From NCBI GenBank assembly GCA_902141825.1, contig CABFPG010000001.1:310001-374000 (forward strand): DNA of 64,000 nucleotides. The letters are read 5' to 3'. Position numbers and translations under genes: made by a program. Source of the DNA: Thalassocella blandensis (GTDB lineage Bacteria > Pseudomonadota > Gammaproteobacteria > Pseudomonadales > Cellvibrionaceae). Positions within the stretch are counted from its first letter, which is position 1. Every line of letters begins with the position of its first letter. The notes under the pieces are model-generated. The model was not told where the DNA came from. It searched no databases and was given only the letters and a program-made list of their open reading frames with translations. Below are positions 30,081 to 38,363 of this stretch, in pieces.

Positions 30081-30305
30081 TTAATCTAAAATCGACTGGC
30101 ATTCATTCAAATGAACTTGTTGTTCGATGACTTTTCTACAGTGGCTTAATCGACGGAAGCCGTCTCGGTTGAATTTTATTCGATAATCCCCCCACCCCAT
30201 GGGTACTCCCATGCGCCAGGCAACACTCCCGTCACAGTGATGCATCCCACCACAAAATCGGTAGATGATTTCAGCTGTCGTAAGGTTCACCTGTAAATAT
30301 TCCAC
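30081..30305 (-). CDS. Possible small protein of unknown function upstream of mrcB
   Basis: A 74-codon frame starting at GTG lies 46 bases before mrcB on the same strand. The translation (VNLTTAEIIYR..., GVPMGWGDYRIKF) is compositionally protein-like, with balanced amino acids and normal codon choice, unlike the chance frames nearby. I do not recognise the family. A GAAAGAG stretch upstream could serve as ribosome-binding site. It could be co-transcribed with mrcB. Confidence 0.5.
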   Translation of the reverse strand: MEYLQVNLTTAEIIYRFCGGMHHCDGSVAWRMGVPMGWGDYRIKFNRDGFRRLSHCRKVIEQQVHLNECQSILD

Positions 30306-30725
30306 ACCGGACTCTTTCGAAAACGGTGTAATCGATAAATTCGTTTTCTGCTTAAAACCCGCTATAGATCAATTATTCATTGAACAATTATCTGCCCTTA
30401 TTTGTTCGCATAAAAGGCGGCTAAAAATGCCCATTTTTATGATTTTGTTCCAAAAATACTGCGTTTTCGCGCTTGTTAAAGCCAATTAGTATTAGAAAAC
30501 AGGGAGCTGTCACCTATTATCTCTGTATCGAAGTTAGATACGTTATGCCGTTTTGATTTTCAGGATGACAACAAAATCGACTATCTACTCAGGACACATA
30601 CGAAGCCACGCTGATGACAATGCCGCAATGCATCGTTATTCATCTACGTTTCCATTTGCAAGAGTGCTACCCGCAAATGGATCGGCGGCTTCAAGTAAGC
30701 TCGCACACGAGATAGGACAAAAAAA
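30306..30725. other. Gene-free region upstream of the secreted Cys-rich protein
   Basis: No gene is visible. A perfect 8-bp inverted repeat CCATTTGC/GCAAATGG (30652-30659 with 30673-30680) lies about 45 bases before the next start codon and would sit in its 5' leader, where it could regulate translation or mRNA stability. Confidence 0.45.
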
Positions 30726-31706
30726 ATGAAAAAACAAATTATTTCCGCATTATTATCCTCTGCCGTACTACTCCTCACTTCTGCAGCAACAAGTGCACAG
30801 CAACAATGCCGTCAGATTTCCTGTGATTGTGACAGCCTCAGCTCTGAAAGCTGGCAAAAAGCCTGTAGCAACCAGGAAGCCAGAATAGTGGCGAATTGCT
30901 TTAGACAACCTCAGGAGGAATTTGGTTACTGCTCGCTTCACGGACCCAATGCCAATGCGTTGCCACTGGAATTGAGTTTAATTAACCCGACACCAGTCAC
31001 GAAAGAAGAAATTAATAAACTGAACAACAAAATAGCAGTGCTGTATTGGTCGATGTATAAAGGCTTCGACGCACTATCGATGGCCATTGAGGCTGGGAAC
31101 GCAAATGAAGCGAAGACTTTACTGGTAACTTTTGAATACAATCTCGATGATTTATTTGAAACTCAACAAACAGTAGCGAAAAGCTTTATGGCATCTGGAG
31201 CCATTGCCGAAGCTCAATCCGCATGGCGAGATTATTCGAGTGATACATTAACTGTAGCCACCGACATTTTTATTAAAGCAGAATCTATTCTCAACAATTA
31301 TGACGCTATCAGTGATGAAGCACAGCGACATGAGATGCGCCTGGTCGGTTTAAAAATGATAAACATGGGCGGAAAAATGTATGAGGAAGTCGGCTATGCC
31401 TATTCTAAAGGGCAACGCCATAAGCACGCAGCACAGGCCTGGAAAAACGCCTCGAAAGCCTCCGCACTTGCCATGGCTCATACATTTAACGATACGGATA
31501 CCGGAAAAAGTGGTGATTACTACCGCCTCCAGTCCGCCGCTCGCTTACACCGTGCCAGCTACCACTGGACGTTCGGGTTAGGCCGAGGAAATGCGCAACA
31601 GGCTTTGGCTGAGTCTCAAAAATTTATGGATGATAATTCAGAAATTAGCAGCGTTCTGAGTGAAGAGCAGAAACTGCAAGATAGTCAGCCGTACTGGTCG
31701 AAATAA
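30726..31706 (+). CDS. Secreted protein of unknown function with Cys-rich N-terminal segment
   Basis: The 326-residue protein has a clear signal peptide (MKKQIISALLSSAVLLLTSA) and an AGGACA ribosome-binding site. The mature N-terminus carries seven cysteines within about 50 residues (CRQISCDC, KACSNQ, VANC, GYCSLHGP), which suggests disulfide bonding in the periplasm or outside the cell. The rest is predicted to be mostly helical, with TPR-like character near HAAQAWKNASKASALAMAH. I do not recognise the family. No operon partner is apparent. Confidence 0.75.
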   Translation: MKKQIISALLSSAVLLLTSAATSAQQQCRQISCDCDSLSSESWQKACSNQEARIVANCFRQPQEEFGYCSLHGPNANALPLELSLINPTPVTKEEINKLNNKIAVLYWSMYKGFDALSMAIEAGNANEAKTLLVTFEYNLDDLFETQQTVAKSFMASGAIAEAQSAWRDYSSDTLTVATDIFIKAESILNNYDAISDEAQRHEMRLVGLKMINMGGKMYEEVGYAYSKGQRHKHAAQAWKNASKASALAMAHTFNDTDTGKSGDYYRLQSAARLHRASYHWTFGLGRGNAQQALAESQKFMDDNSEISSVLSEEQKLQDSQPYWSK

Positions 31707-31799
31707 ATTCGTTGGTACTGACATTAAAAAATACAGGTACAGGGAAGTACCCATATACAGTAATACACAGGCATAACCAGCACATTCCCGACGGTTAAG

Positions 31800-32468
31800 T
31801 TATCGCGGAGGATCAATCAAGCCATTCATGGAACTGTTTAAACGATACCATCCAGCGATGCTGTAACGTTTTTTTTGAGCCACACACACCTCATGCGGAA
31901 ATTCTTCACTCAAAAAAAACACCATGGTGCCAAAATCTGGACTGACGGTTTCTATAGCATGATCACTCTGCGGATCATACAACAGTAACTCACCACCATC
32001 TTCTTGCTGCCAGTCAGCATTTAAATAAACCACCACACTCAATACGCGATTCGCATCACCGGGAAAAGCATCCAGGTGCTTTTTATAAAACGCGCCCGGG
32101 GCATAACAGGCAAAGTGACTTTCGAAAGAAAATAAACCTAAAAGCAATTCACGATTTAAAGCTATCTTCAATTCTTCCATCCAGCGCAACCACTCGGCGC
32201 CTGCGGACGTCACATTATCAATCCATTGGATCGAGTCTCCTCTTACAGCTTCATTCAACACTTTATCTGATTTTCGACCAATTCCGGCCGGCTTGAAGTT
32301 CTCAGCATTTTCTTTCTGCAACTGAGCATACAGTGGCTCAGCCAATAATTCTGGCAGCCCCTTAGGCACAACGCAGTAACCTTGCAAGCGCAATTGATTG
32401 GCTACAGTGGAAATAAAGCGTTCTTGCTGAAACTGGCCTCTGGGATGGGAAAATTCAGATATATACAT
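31800..32468 (-). CDS. 2-oxoglutarate/Fe(II)-dependent dioxygenase, prolyl-4-hydroxylase-like
   Basis: The 222-residue enzyme has a double-stranded beta-helix fold using Fe(II) and 2-oxoglutarate. Seen: the iron ligands HLD in YKKHLDAF and the distal His in FPHEV, followed by an arginine for 2-oxoglutarate in KRYSIAGWYR, with VVVYLNADWQQEDGGEL between them. This order fits the P4H-like 2OG-Fe(II) oxygenases that modify proteins or small molecules. The target is unknown. It lies downstream of, and on the same strand as, the candidate CsrB-like RNA; a terminator separates them. Confidence 0.88.
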   Translation of the reverse strand: MYISEFSHPRGQFQQERFISTVANQLRLQGYCVVPKGLPELLAEPLYAQLQKENAENFKPAGIGRKSDKVLNEAVRGDSIQWIDNVTSAGAEWLRWMEELKIALNRELLLGLFSFESHFACYAPGAFYKKHLDAFPGDANRVLSVVVYLNADWQQEDGGELLLYDPQSDHAIETVSPDFGTMVFFLSEEFPHEVCVAQKKRYSIAGWYRLNSSMNGLIDPPR

Positions 32469-32710
32469 AGGTGTTTGATTCGTGTTTTCTGCACACCACC
32501 GAACAGTGTGGGCGCAACACTTTAGAGCGTTTTACTGGGCTTCACAAGAAAAATAAAAGTCATTGCTGTAAGTCCACTTACCTGGACACTATTAACATTA
32601 ACCATACTGCTCTCAGCCATAAAGCTCTCAAACAAGCTAGCCACACTAATAAGATGTCGACCAACATTCAGCGCAAGCAATGTACATGTAGTCGTATAAA
32701 TATAGGGGTA

Positions 32711-32743
32711 GAAAAGACAAAGCGCCGGCAATCACCGACGCTT
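32711..32743 (-). terminator. Intrinsic terminator of the candidate CsrB-like RNA
   Basis: On the minus strand AAGCGTCGG-TGATTG-CCGGCGCTT folds into a 9-bp stem with one G-U pair (32720-32743) and is followed by TGTCTTTTC. No protein gene ends here, so it marks the 3' end of a non-coding transcript. Confidence 0.8.
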
Positions 32744-33504
32744 CATGTTGGAGAGCCCAAGATAGACTGCTCGCTGCTAGTAAAAGTCCTTTTTAACAGT
32801 CCTAAGTTCTTTCTGGAAATAATCCTTTTCAAAAAAACTTTGCAGTTTTCATTCTGATCTGTTTTCCCTAGCCACAGGCATCCTACCCATTTACCGGCGT
32901 TTTCCCTAGCGACGGGCATGCTTCTCCAGCTTTAAAACCCTTTAGCTGCAGGCCTTACCGCCAACATGTACCCTAGCATCCATTTTTAACATCCATATTA
33001 CAAAGCTCCATTCACTTTACCTTCCAGTGCTTTCCATGTGTCACCCTTGTGTCCTTTACATTGCTTCCTGCGCCATCCAAGGCTATTCCTATTCACTCAG
33101 CTCCCTTGTGTACACTGAATGCGCCTCATCCATGAAGGTATTCATTGTGCCACTGCAAGTCATCTATACTCTTTCCTTGCTCCGTTTCCCTGATGCGTCC
33201 ACTGCAGAGTCCCTCTGCCAGACTTCCTTATGCGTCATGCTACTCCTGTTAAAACCCTCTATTTCCTTAATCCCTCACTTCCTGTTGATCATCCTGAAAA
33301 AAAACTCCCTAACCTTGTTCCTTTTCTCCGATATGGGCCACTATCCCTAATTCCGTCGACCCAGAGCCTCCAAGCTCAGTACCGTCCTTGCACGTCCTTT
33401 TTAATCCTAAAATCTGTTACCTAGAATTCAGGTTCTGTCTATTAGCACTATCCAATTGCCATTCCAACTTTTTGCTCTCCATTGCGAGCCGTATCATAGA
33501 TATA
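32711..33504 (-). ncRNA. Candidate CsrB/RsmZ-type small RNA that would sequester CsrA/RsmA
   Basis: On the minus strand 41 GGA triplets fall between about 33480 and 32787, while the plus strand has only one or two. GGA, especially ANGGA, is the binding site of CsrA/RsmA, and CsrB-family RNAs consist of many such sites in hairpin loops. Several are visible here: GAGC-TTGGAG-GCTC (33364-33377), GCAGAG-GGA-CTCTGC (33204-33218), GCC-TTGGAT-GGC (33072-33083), a UGGA-loop hairpin (about 33124-33137), GCTC-GCAATGGA-GAGC (33474-33489) and CTGT-loop-ACAG with AGGGA (32859-32877). A sigma-54-type promoter lies at the 5' end and a terminator at the 3' end. About 790 nt would be long for the family. csrA itself is not in the window. 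Identification rests on motif density and layout, not on alignment. Confidence 0.75.
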
Positions 33505-33973
33505 TAACCAATAGAGCAACTAACGTGCCAAATTGACACCTGCATCGACTTTTTAACAAGAGATAGACATGGGGTGAAGAGGGCTAGCCCGGCAATTATT
33601 CTGCTCAAGGAGGCTTGATATTGGAAAAATTCAGTCTTTTCAACAACTTGAAGATGGGTTGTTGAAAATCACTACTTATTCTTTTTTTAACTATAAAGTT
33701 ATATTTTATTCAGGATTAATTCTAAAAACCGGTGTTTTTGGGCGTTTTTTTCGACATTGACAGGAAAACCATCCTGTAGGCGTAAATTTTTCCGACGCCA
33801 CAACAATTGTTTTTGGCGACATCTAAATATTTTTAGCGTCATAAAACGATATAGAGGATTAATTAGCGCGATAGTTAGCTCCTACCGTATACGCGTTATC
33901 ATTATTTAAGCGTCATTTTTTTCGACACTTGTCATTTCGGTTAAATAACAATCAAACTTCCTTTAACCCAAAT
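33505..33973. other. Upstream region of the candidate CsrB-like RNA with repeated short motifs
   Basis: No gene is visible. Short related motifs recur between about 33735 and 33935: a T-run followed by CGACA (33741-33756 and 33915-33927), CCGACGCCA (33792-33800), GGCGACATC (33815-33823) and AGCGTCAT (33835-33842 and 33909-33916). They lie about 200-420 bases upstream of the sigma-54-like promoter, a plausible distance for an enhancer. Confidence 0.45.
33515..33531 (-). promoter_or_regulatory. Sigma-54-type promoter in front of the candidate CsrB-like RNA
   Basis: The minus strand reads TTGGCACGTTAGTTGCT, an essentially perfect match to the sigma-54 consensus (YTGGCACG-N4-TTGCW), with the GG and GC dinucleotides 12 bases apart. 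The start point is expected near 33504. A weaker sigma-70-like TATGAT lies close by at 33493-33498, so dual control is possible. Confidence 0.75.
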
Positions 33974-34738
33974 TCACTCTTTCCCTTCTCTCAACACATG
34001 CTGATTGAGAAGTTTAATTCCCCCCGTTAGCAAGCCATTTAGCATCATGTAAAAAATCAATGCCACTACCACTAGCGCTCCGGCAATCCACCCGAAAAGC
34101 ACAGGAGCCAACATCATGGTCGACATCAACGACTCCTGGTAATAAAAAAACCATTGGTGCCCTTCCGGAAAAATCCAGATGTGCAATGTATTGAAGACTT
34201 TTTCCGGGCCGAGCAACAACAGCCCAATCAGTAATACAATCACCAGGCCTGACAGCGTGACGGCCTGCTTCTTGATTGAGGGTATGGGCCACTTTTTTCG
34301 CCACCACAGAAGAATCATGGCTATCCATAACGGTATGGACACAAGAGGTATAGGCTTTAGCACTTCTATCAAATTGGCAACATCCTGCAAATGCACCACT
34401 TCAGGCTCTCGCAATAGTTGTTGCTCACCCAGGCTGGCGGGCGACTCGTAGCGAATGTCAGCCAACCCTTTCCCCTGTTGATGAACAGCGGTATTAATTT
34501 GGTTAAATAGCTCCAGACGCTGCAACCGCGTTGTTTCTGCGAAGCCACGCTTAAAGCGATTCTGTGGACCGTACTTCTCTATCCCTTCCTGAATTCCCCC
34601 ATAGTCATGCCAAAGGCCGTAGAGGAAATCCACTTTCATCAACAACAGCCACGACAGCGAAAATGCCGCAAGCAACGAAACCGCACTATAGAAAAACATT
34701 TTCCAGTTTATAGAAAGCTTATTTACTGTTGAAAGCAT
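33974..34738 (-). CDS. DUF1461 family integral membrane protein
   Basis: The 254-residue protein has about four to five transmembrane segments (near residues 15-33, 135-150, 160-178, 200-250). Its FNTLHIWIFPEGHQWFFYY segment followed by a hydrophobic stretch matches the DUF1461 family (membrane proteins of unknown function with conserved FH and FP motifs). It is divergent from the nitrate transporter gene, with the shared regulatory region between them. No function is known. Confidence 0.75.
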   Translation of the reverse strand: MLSTVNKLSINWKMFFYSAVSLLAAFSLSWLLLMKVDFLYGLWHDYGGIQEGIEKYGPQNRFKRGFAETTRLQRLELFNQINTAVHQQGKGLADIRYESPASLGEQQLLREPEVVHLQDVANLIEVLKPIPLVSIPLWIAMILLWWRKKWPIPSIKKQAVTLSGLVIVLLIGLLLLGPEKVFNTLHIWIFPEGHQWFFYYQESLMSTMMLAPVLFGWIAGALVVVALIFYMMLNGLLTGGIKLLNQHVLREGKE

Positions 34739-34756
34739 GAACTAATTATCTCCATA

Positions 34757-34772
34757 TTGGTGCACGCACCAA
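34757..34772. promoter_or_regulatory. Inverted repeat TTGGTGC-AC-GCACCAA, possible regulator site
   Basis: A perfect 7-bp inverted repeat with a 2-base spacer lies about 180 bp upstream of the narK-type sigma-54 promoter. Its half-sites (TGGTGC and GCACCA) are those of NtrC sites but in the opposite, everted order, so NtrC binding is only a suggestion. Confidence 0.4.
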
Positions 34773-34933
34773 ATAAGAACAAATTTACTCGTCTAAAAAT
34801 CAAAGGTATGAGCTTCATAATTGTGCCTGCTTACCCACAAACAGCACCATAAAGTCACATTTTTAGCGGCTCAGTTTAGGACCTTCGGTCCATAAAAATT
34901 ATAAATCATTGAAATTAAAAGCAAAAATTTCGA

Positions 34934-34950
34934 GGGCATGTTATTTGCTC
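34934..34950 (+). promoter_or_regulatory. Sigma-54-type promoter of the nitrate transporter gene
   Basis: GGGCATGTTATTTGCTC keeps the invariant GG (34935-34936) and GC (34947-34948) at the 12-base distance and the TTGCT -12 element. The start would be near 34960, giving a leader of about 60 bases. It fits nitrogen control of nitrate uptake. Confidence 0.6.
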
Positions 34951-35018
34951 TAAGGTTTCGCTAACTGGCCACAGCAAGATCACAATAACACTTTCGACAT
35001 TAATTGCAGGTTCATATC

Positions 35019-36494
35019 ATGAGCGGTTCAAAACTCAACCTACTGGATTTTTCTCAGTCCAATATTCGGACGCTACACCTCACCTGGTTTGCATTTTTTC
35101 TCACCTTTGTCGTCTGGTTTTCGCACGCACCTCTCAAACCACTCATTATGGAAACATTCAATATGACAGTGGCACAGTGGAAAGCCCTGCTCATATTAAA
35201 TGTTGCCTTGACCATTCCCGCACGCATCGTGATTGGTATTCTGGTGGACAAGTTTGGCCCTCGAAACATTTACAGTGCATTGCTACTTATATCGGGTGTG
35301 CTGTGTCTCGCCTTTGCTAGCGCCCAAACCTTTGAGCAACTCGCGTTTCTGCGTTTTATGATGGGCTTTGTAGGAGCCGGTTTTGTCATTGGTATCCGCA
35401 TGGTCGGCGAATGGTTTCCCGCTCGTCAGGTGGGCCTTGCCGAAGGTGTTTACGGCGGCTGGGGAAATTTTGGCTCTGCAGCGGCAGCATTTACGTTACC
35501 CACGATTGCCATTGTTGTTTTTGGTGGTGAAAACGGATGGCGCTTCGCCATCGCATCCACCGGCGTCATCGCTTTTGTATACGGGTTATTTTTCTATTGG
35601 AAAGCGCGCAATACACCAAAAGGCTCTACCTACTTTAAGCCAAAAAAATCCGGTGGCCTGGAAGTGACAAGTAAGCGTGATTTTTATTTCTATTTGGCGA
35701 TGAATATTCCAATGTACGTTATTCTCGCCGTTCTGGCCTGGAAACTTTCTCCTGCCGGCGTGGGCCTACTCAGTGCCACGGCGACCAATGTGCTATATGC
35801 CGTATTAATCGCCTTATTTGCGTTTCAATTCAGTCAGATCTACAAAGTCAACAAAGAGATGTTACAGCATGGCGTTGACGACCATCAGAAATATAAATTT
35901 AAACAGGTGGCGGTATTAGACTGGGCGTACTTCGTGACCTTCGGATCAGAGCTAGCGGTGGTCTCCATGTTACCCGCCTTCTTTCTTGAAACCTTCAGCG
36001 GCATGACTCTGGCAAAAGCGGGCATGCTCGGCGCGGCATTTGCCTTTATGAATTTAGTAGCACGACCTGGTGGTGGCTATATCAGCGACAAGTTCGGCCG
36101 CAGACTTTCTCTGTCCATTTTTATTGCCGGATTGAGTGTGGGCTACTTTGTTATGAGCCAGGTTAACGGCAGCTGGCCTATCGCCCTGGCCGTCATGGCT
36201 GTTATGTTTTGCTCTTTCTTCGTGCAAGCAGGTGAAGGCGCAGTGTTTGCGATAGTACCTCTGGTTAAACGACGCATGACCGGTCAAATCGCCGGTATGG
36301 CAGGCGCGTACGGTAACGTTGGCGCAGTTACGTTTTTAACTATTTTCAGCTTTGTTGACGCCAGCACATTTTTCATGATTATCGGTGCTTGTGCATTACT
36401 GGTGTTAGGCATCGTTCAATTTCTGGAAGAGCCAGAAGGTCATATGACAGAAGTAGCAGAGGACGGCACCATCCAGCAAATTGAATTGACATAA
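35019..36494 (+). CDS. Nitrate/nitrite transporter of the NarK/NasA major facilitator family
   Basis: The 491-residue inner-membrane transporter has about twelve hydrophobic segments and the NNP-family signature [19 protein letters not shown], followed by [13 protein letters not shown], and a second signature near [12 protein letters not shown]. The arginines in GIRM and the later motif fit nitrate-binding residues of NarK. I chose the ATG at 35019 because a CAGGT site precedes it. Sigma-54-type promoter, PP2C-kinase downstream and siroheme and molybdopterin genes nearby point to assimilatory nitrate uptake (NasA-like) rather than respiration. Confidence 0.92.
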   Translation: MSGSKLNLLDFSQSNIRTLHLTWFAFFLTFVVWFSHAPLKPLIMETFNMTVAQWKALLILNVALTIPARIVIGILVDKFGPRNIYSALLLISGVLCLAFASAQTFEQLAFLRFMMGFVGAGFVIGIRMVGEWFPARQVGLAEGVYGGWGNFGSAAAAFTLPTIAIVVFGGENGWRFAIASTGVIAFVYGLFFYWKARNTPKGSTYFKPKKSGGLEVTSKRDFYFYLAMNIPMYVILAVLAWKLSPAGVGLLSATATNVLYAVLIALFAFQFSQIYKVNKEMLQHGVDDHQKYKFKQVAVLDWAYFVTFGSELAVVSMLPAFFLETFSGMTLAKAGMLGAAFAFMNLVARPGGGYISDKFGRRLSLSIFIAGLSVGYFVMSQVNGSWPIALAVMAVMFCSFFVQAGEGAVFAIVPLVKRRMTGQIAGMAGAYGNVGAVTFLTIFSFVDASTFFMIIGACALLVLGIVQFLEEPEGHMTEVAEDGTIQQIELT

Positions 36495-36515
36495 GCAATA
36501 CACTTCTCCCCTGAT

Positions 36516-36564
36516 CCGTTTAACCGGTGCTTTTAAATTCACGGCACCAGTTAAACGGTTTTTT
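36516..36564 (+). terminator. Intrinsic terminator after the nitrate transporter gene
   Basis: A 15-bp stem with one mismatch (36516-36530 with 36544-36558) is followed by six T residues on the plus strand. It reduces or blocks read-through into the kinase gene 77 bases downstream. Confidence 0.88.
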
Positions 36565-36640
36565 ATTTTCACCAGACAGTAATTGTGCGTAGAAAATAAT
36601 TACCCTACCATTAGCCTTCCCACTATAAAAATTATCGCAT

Positions 36641-38362
36641 ATGGAACATCTGACTTCCTCACTGCAAATCACCTTATCGCAGTTCAGCGACAAAGGACCG
36701 AAAGACGAAAACCAGGACACGCTTGGTGCGCGAATACCAGAAGGCGCTTTGCTGGTCAGCAAAGGTATTGCCCTGGCCATTGCCGATGGTGTCAGCAGCT
36801 CACAGTCAGCCAAACAAGCAAGCCAAACCGCCGTTACCAGTTTTTTAACTGACTACTACGCCACGCCAGATACCTGGAGTACTGAACATTCCGCCAAAAC
36901 TGTGATTCATGCGCTCAATCGCTTTTTATGGGGGCAAGGCCGCAACAGTGTGCGAGAAGAAGGTCAGCTCACCACATTCACCAGTTGCATATTTAAAGGG
37001 GATCTCGCATTCATTTTTCATGTTGGCGACACGAGGGCCTATCGTTTTAGACAAAACACACTAGAGCAGCTTACAACGGACCACTGCCAGCGTCTGGATA
37101 AAGACACGTATTATTTAAGTCGGGTACTGGGCGCGGATTTAGCACTTGAAATTGAAGTGATCACAACCGACCTACAACAAGGTGACATTTTCATTTTAAG
37201 CAGTGACGGCATTCATGATGCGGTTCCCCATCACGTGCTTCACCAAAGCCTGATGCAGCAACGCGACCCTCAAAACCTTACCGACACATTGATTAAAAAA
37301 TCCAAAGAGCTACTGACACAAGATAATGTCAGTATTCAGGTGGCACGTATCGATAGCGTTGGCAATGCGTCTCAGCAAGATGCAATTAAAATGCTATCTC
37401 GCTTACCTTTCCCGCCATTTTTAACGGCGGGGCAAAACATCGATGGTTATCATATCGAGAAGATTCTTCACGAATCCGAACGTAGTCAGGTATTTTTAGT
37501 GGTTGACCAAAATGGTCGTCGCCTGGTTATGAAAACCCCATCCATCAACTACGAAGATGACCCCGCTTACATTGAGCGATTTGTGATGGAGTCCTGGATT
37601 GGCTCACGAATATATAACCGCAATGTTGTTCGCGTAATTCCTCCACAAGTGGAACCTAAATACCTTTACTATTTAACTGAGTACATCGCTGGCCCGCGAT
37701 TAACCCAGCTCATTAAAGAACGTGCCCCAATGCCGATTCCCGACGCAGTAGAACTTCTGGAAATTCTGGTAAAAGCTGTTCGCGCTTTTCATCGAAAAGA
37801 CACACTTCATCAGGATATTAAACCAGACAACATTGTAGTGAGCACGCACGGCCCCACGCTGCTGGACTTCGGCTCTTGCTGGGTAGCAGGAGTACACGAA
37901 CTCAAAGCGCCTTTTGATCGTGATAAAATTCTTGGCACACTGGATTATTCCGCACCGGAGTATCGATTCGCAGGCAAAGTAAATCAACGATCAGATCAAT
38001 TTTCTTTGGCCGTCGTTTTTTACGAAATGCTCACCGGGGCAAAACCCTACGGCGACCAGTATGCCGAGGCAATGGACTTAAAAGCATTTCAACGATTGCA
38101 CTATATCCCTGCAAGAAAGCTCAATCCTTTGGTCCCGTACTGGATGGATAAAGCTCTTGAGAAAGCTCTCAGCATTCACACATTATCGCGTTACAATGCA
38201 TTGAGTGAATGGCTGATAGATTTAAAACGCCCCAATCCCGCCTGGCAAACACCGCAAGAATTACCGCTTATTGAACGCAACCCATTGATCTTCTGGAAAC
38301 TGTTGTGCACATTTGGATGGGGCGCATTTTTCGTTACTTTGTATTTTTTACTTGGACAATAA
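36641..38362 (+). CDS. Bifunctional PP2C phosphatase-serine/threonine kinase with C-terminal membrane anchor
   Basis: The 573-residue protein joins a PP2C-type phosphatase domain (about 1-235) with a eukaryotic-type kinase domain (about 265-545) and ends in a single transmembrane segment. PP2C metal motifs are seen as ALAIADGVSSS and GDTRAYRF. In the kinase, the ATP-binding Lys lies in RRLVMKTPS, the catalytic loop is LHQDIKPDNIV (HQD instead of HRD) and the metal motif is LLDFGS. Genes of this layout often lie next to nitrate transporters in marine and pseudomonad-like gammaproteobacteria, suggesting control of nitrate assimilation. The substrates are not known. Confidence 0.92.
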   Translation: MEHLTSSLQITLSQFSDKGPKDENQDTLGARIPEGALLVSKGIALAIADGVSSSQSAKQASQTAVTSFLTDYYATPDTWSTEHSAKTVIHALNRFLWGQGRNSVREEGQLTTFTSCIFKGDLAFIFHVGDTRAYRFRQNTLEQLTTDHCQRLDKDTYYLSRVLGADLALEIEVITTDLQQGDIFILSSDGIHDAVPHHVLHQSLMQQRDPQNLTDTLIKKSKELLTQDNVSIQVARIDSVGNASQQDAIKMLSRLPFPPFLTAGQNIDGYHIEKILHESERSQVFLVVDQNGRRLVMKTPSINYEDDPAYIERFVMESWIGSRIYNRNVVRVIPPQVEPKYLYYLTEYIAGPRLTQLIKERAPMPIPDAVELLEILVKAVRAFHRKDTLHQDIKPDNIVVSTHGPTLLDFGSCWVAGVHELKAPFDRDKILGTLDYSAPEYRFAGKVNQRSDQFSLAVVFYEMLTGAKPYGDQYAEAMDLKAFQRLHYIPARKLNPLVPYWMDKALEKALSIHTLSRYNALSEWLIDLKRPNPAWQTPQELPLIERNPLIFWKLLCTFGWGAFFVTLYFLLGQ

Positions 38363-38363
38363 T

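Noticed and set aside
33027-33350. 107-codon plus-strand frame in the GGA-rich (TCC-rich) stretch
   Set aside because: Its Ser/Leu/Cys-rich translation only reflects the strand bias of the candidate RNA; no ribosome-binding site or family is seen.
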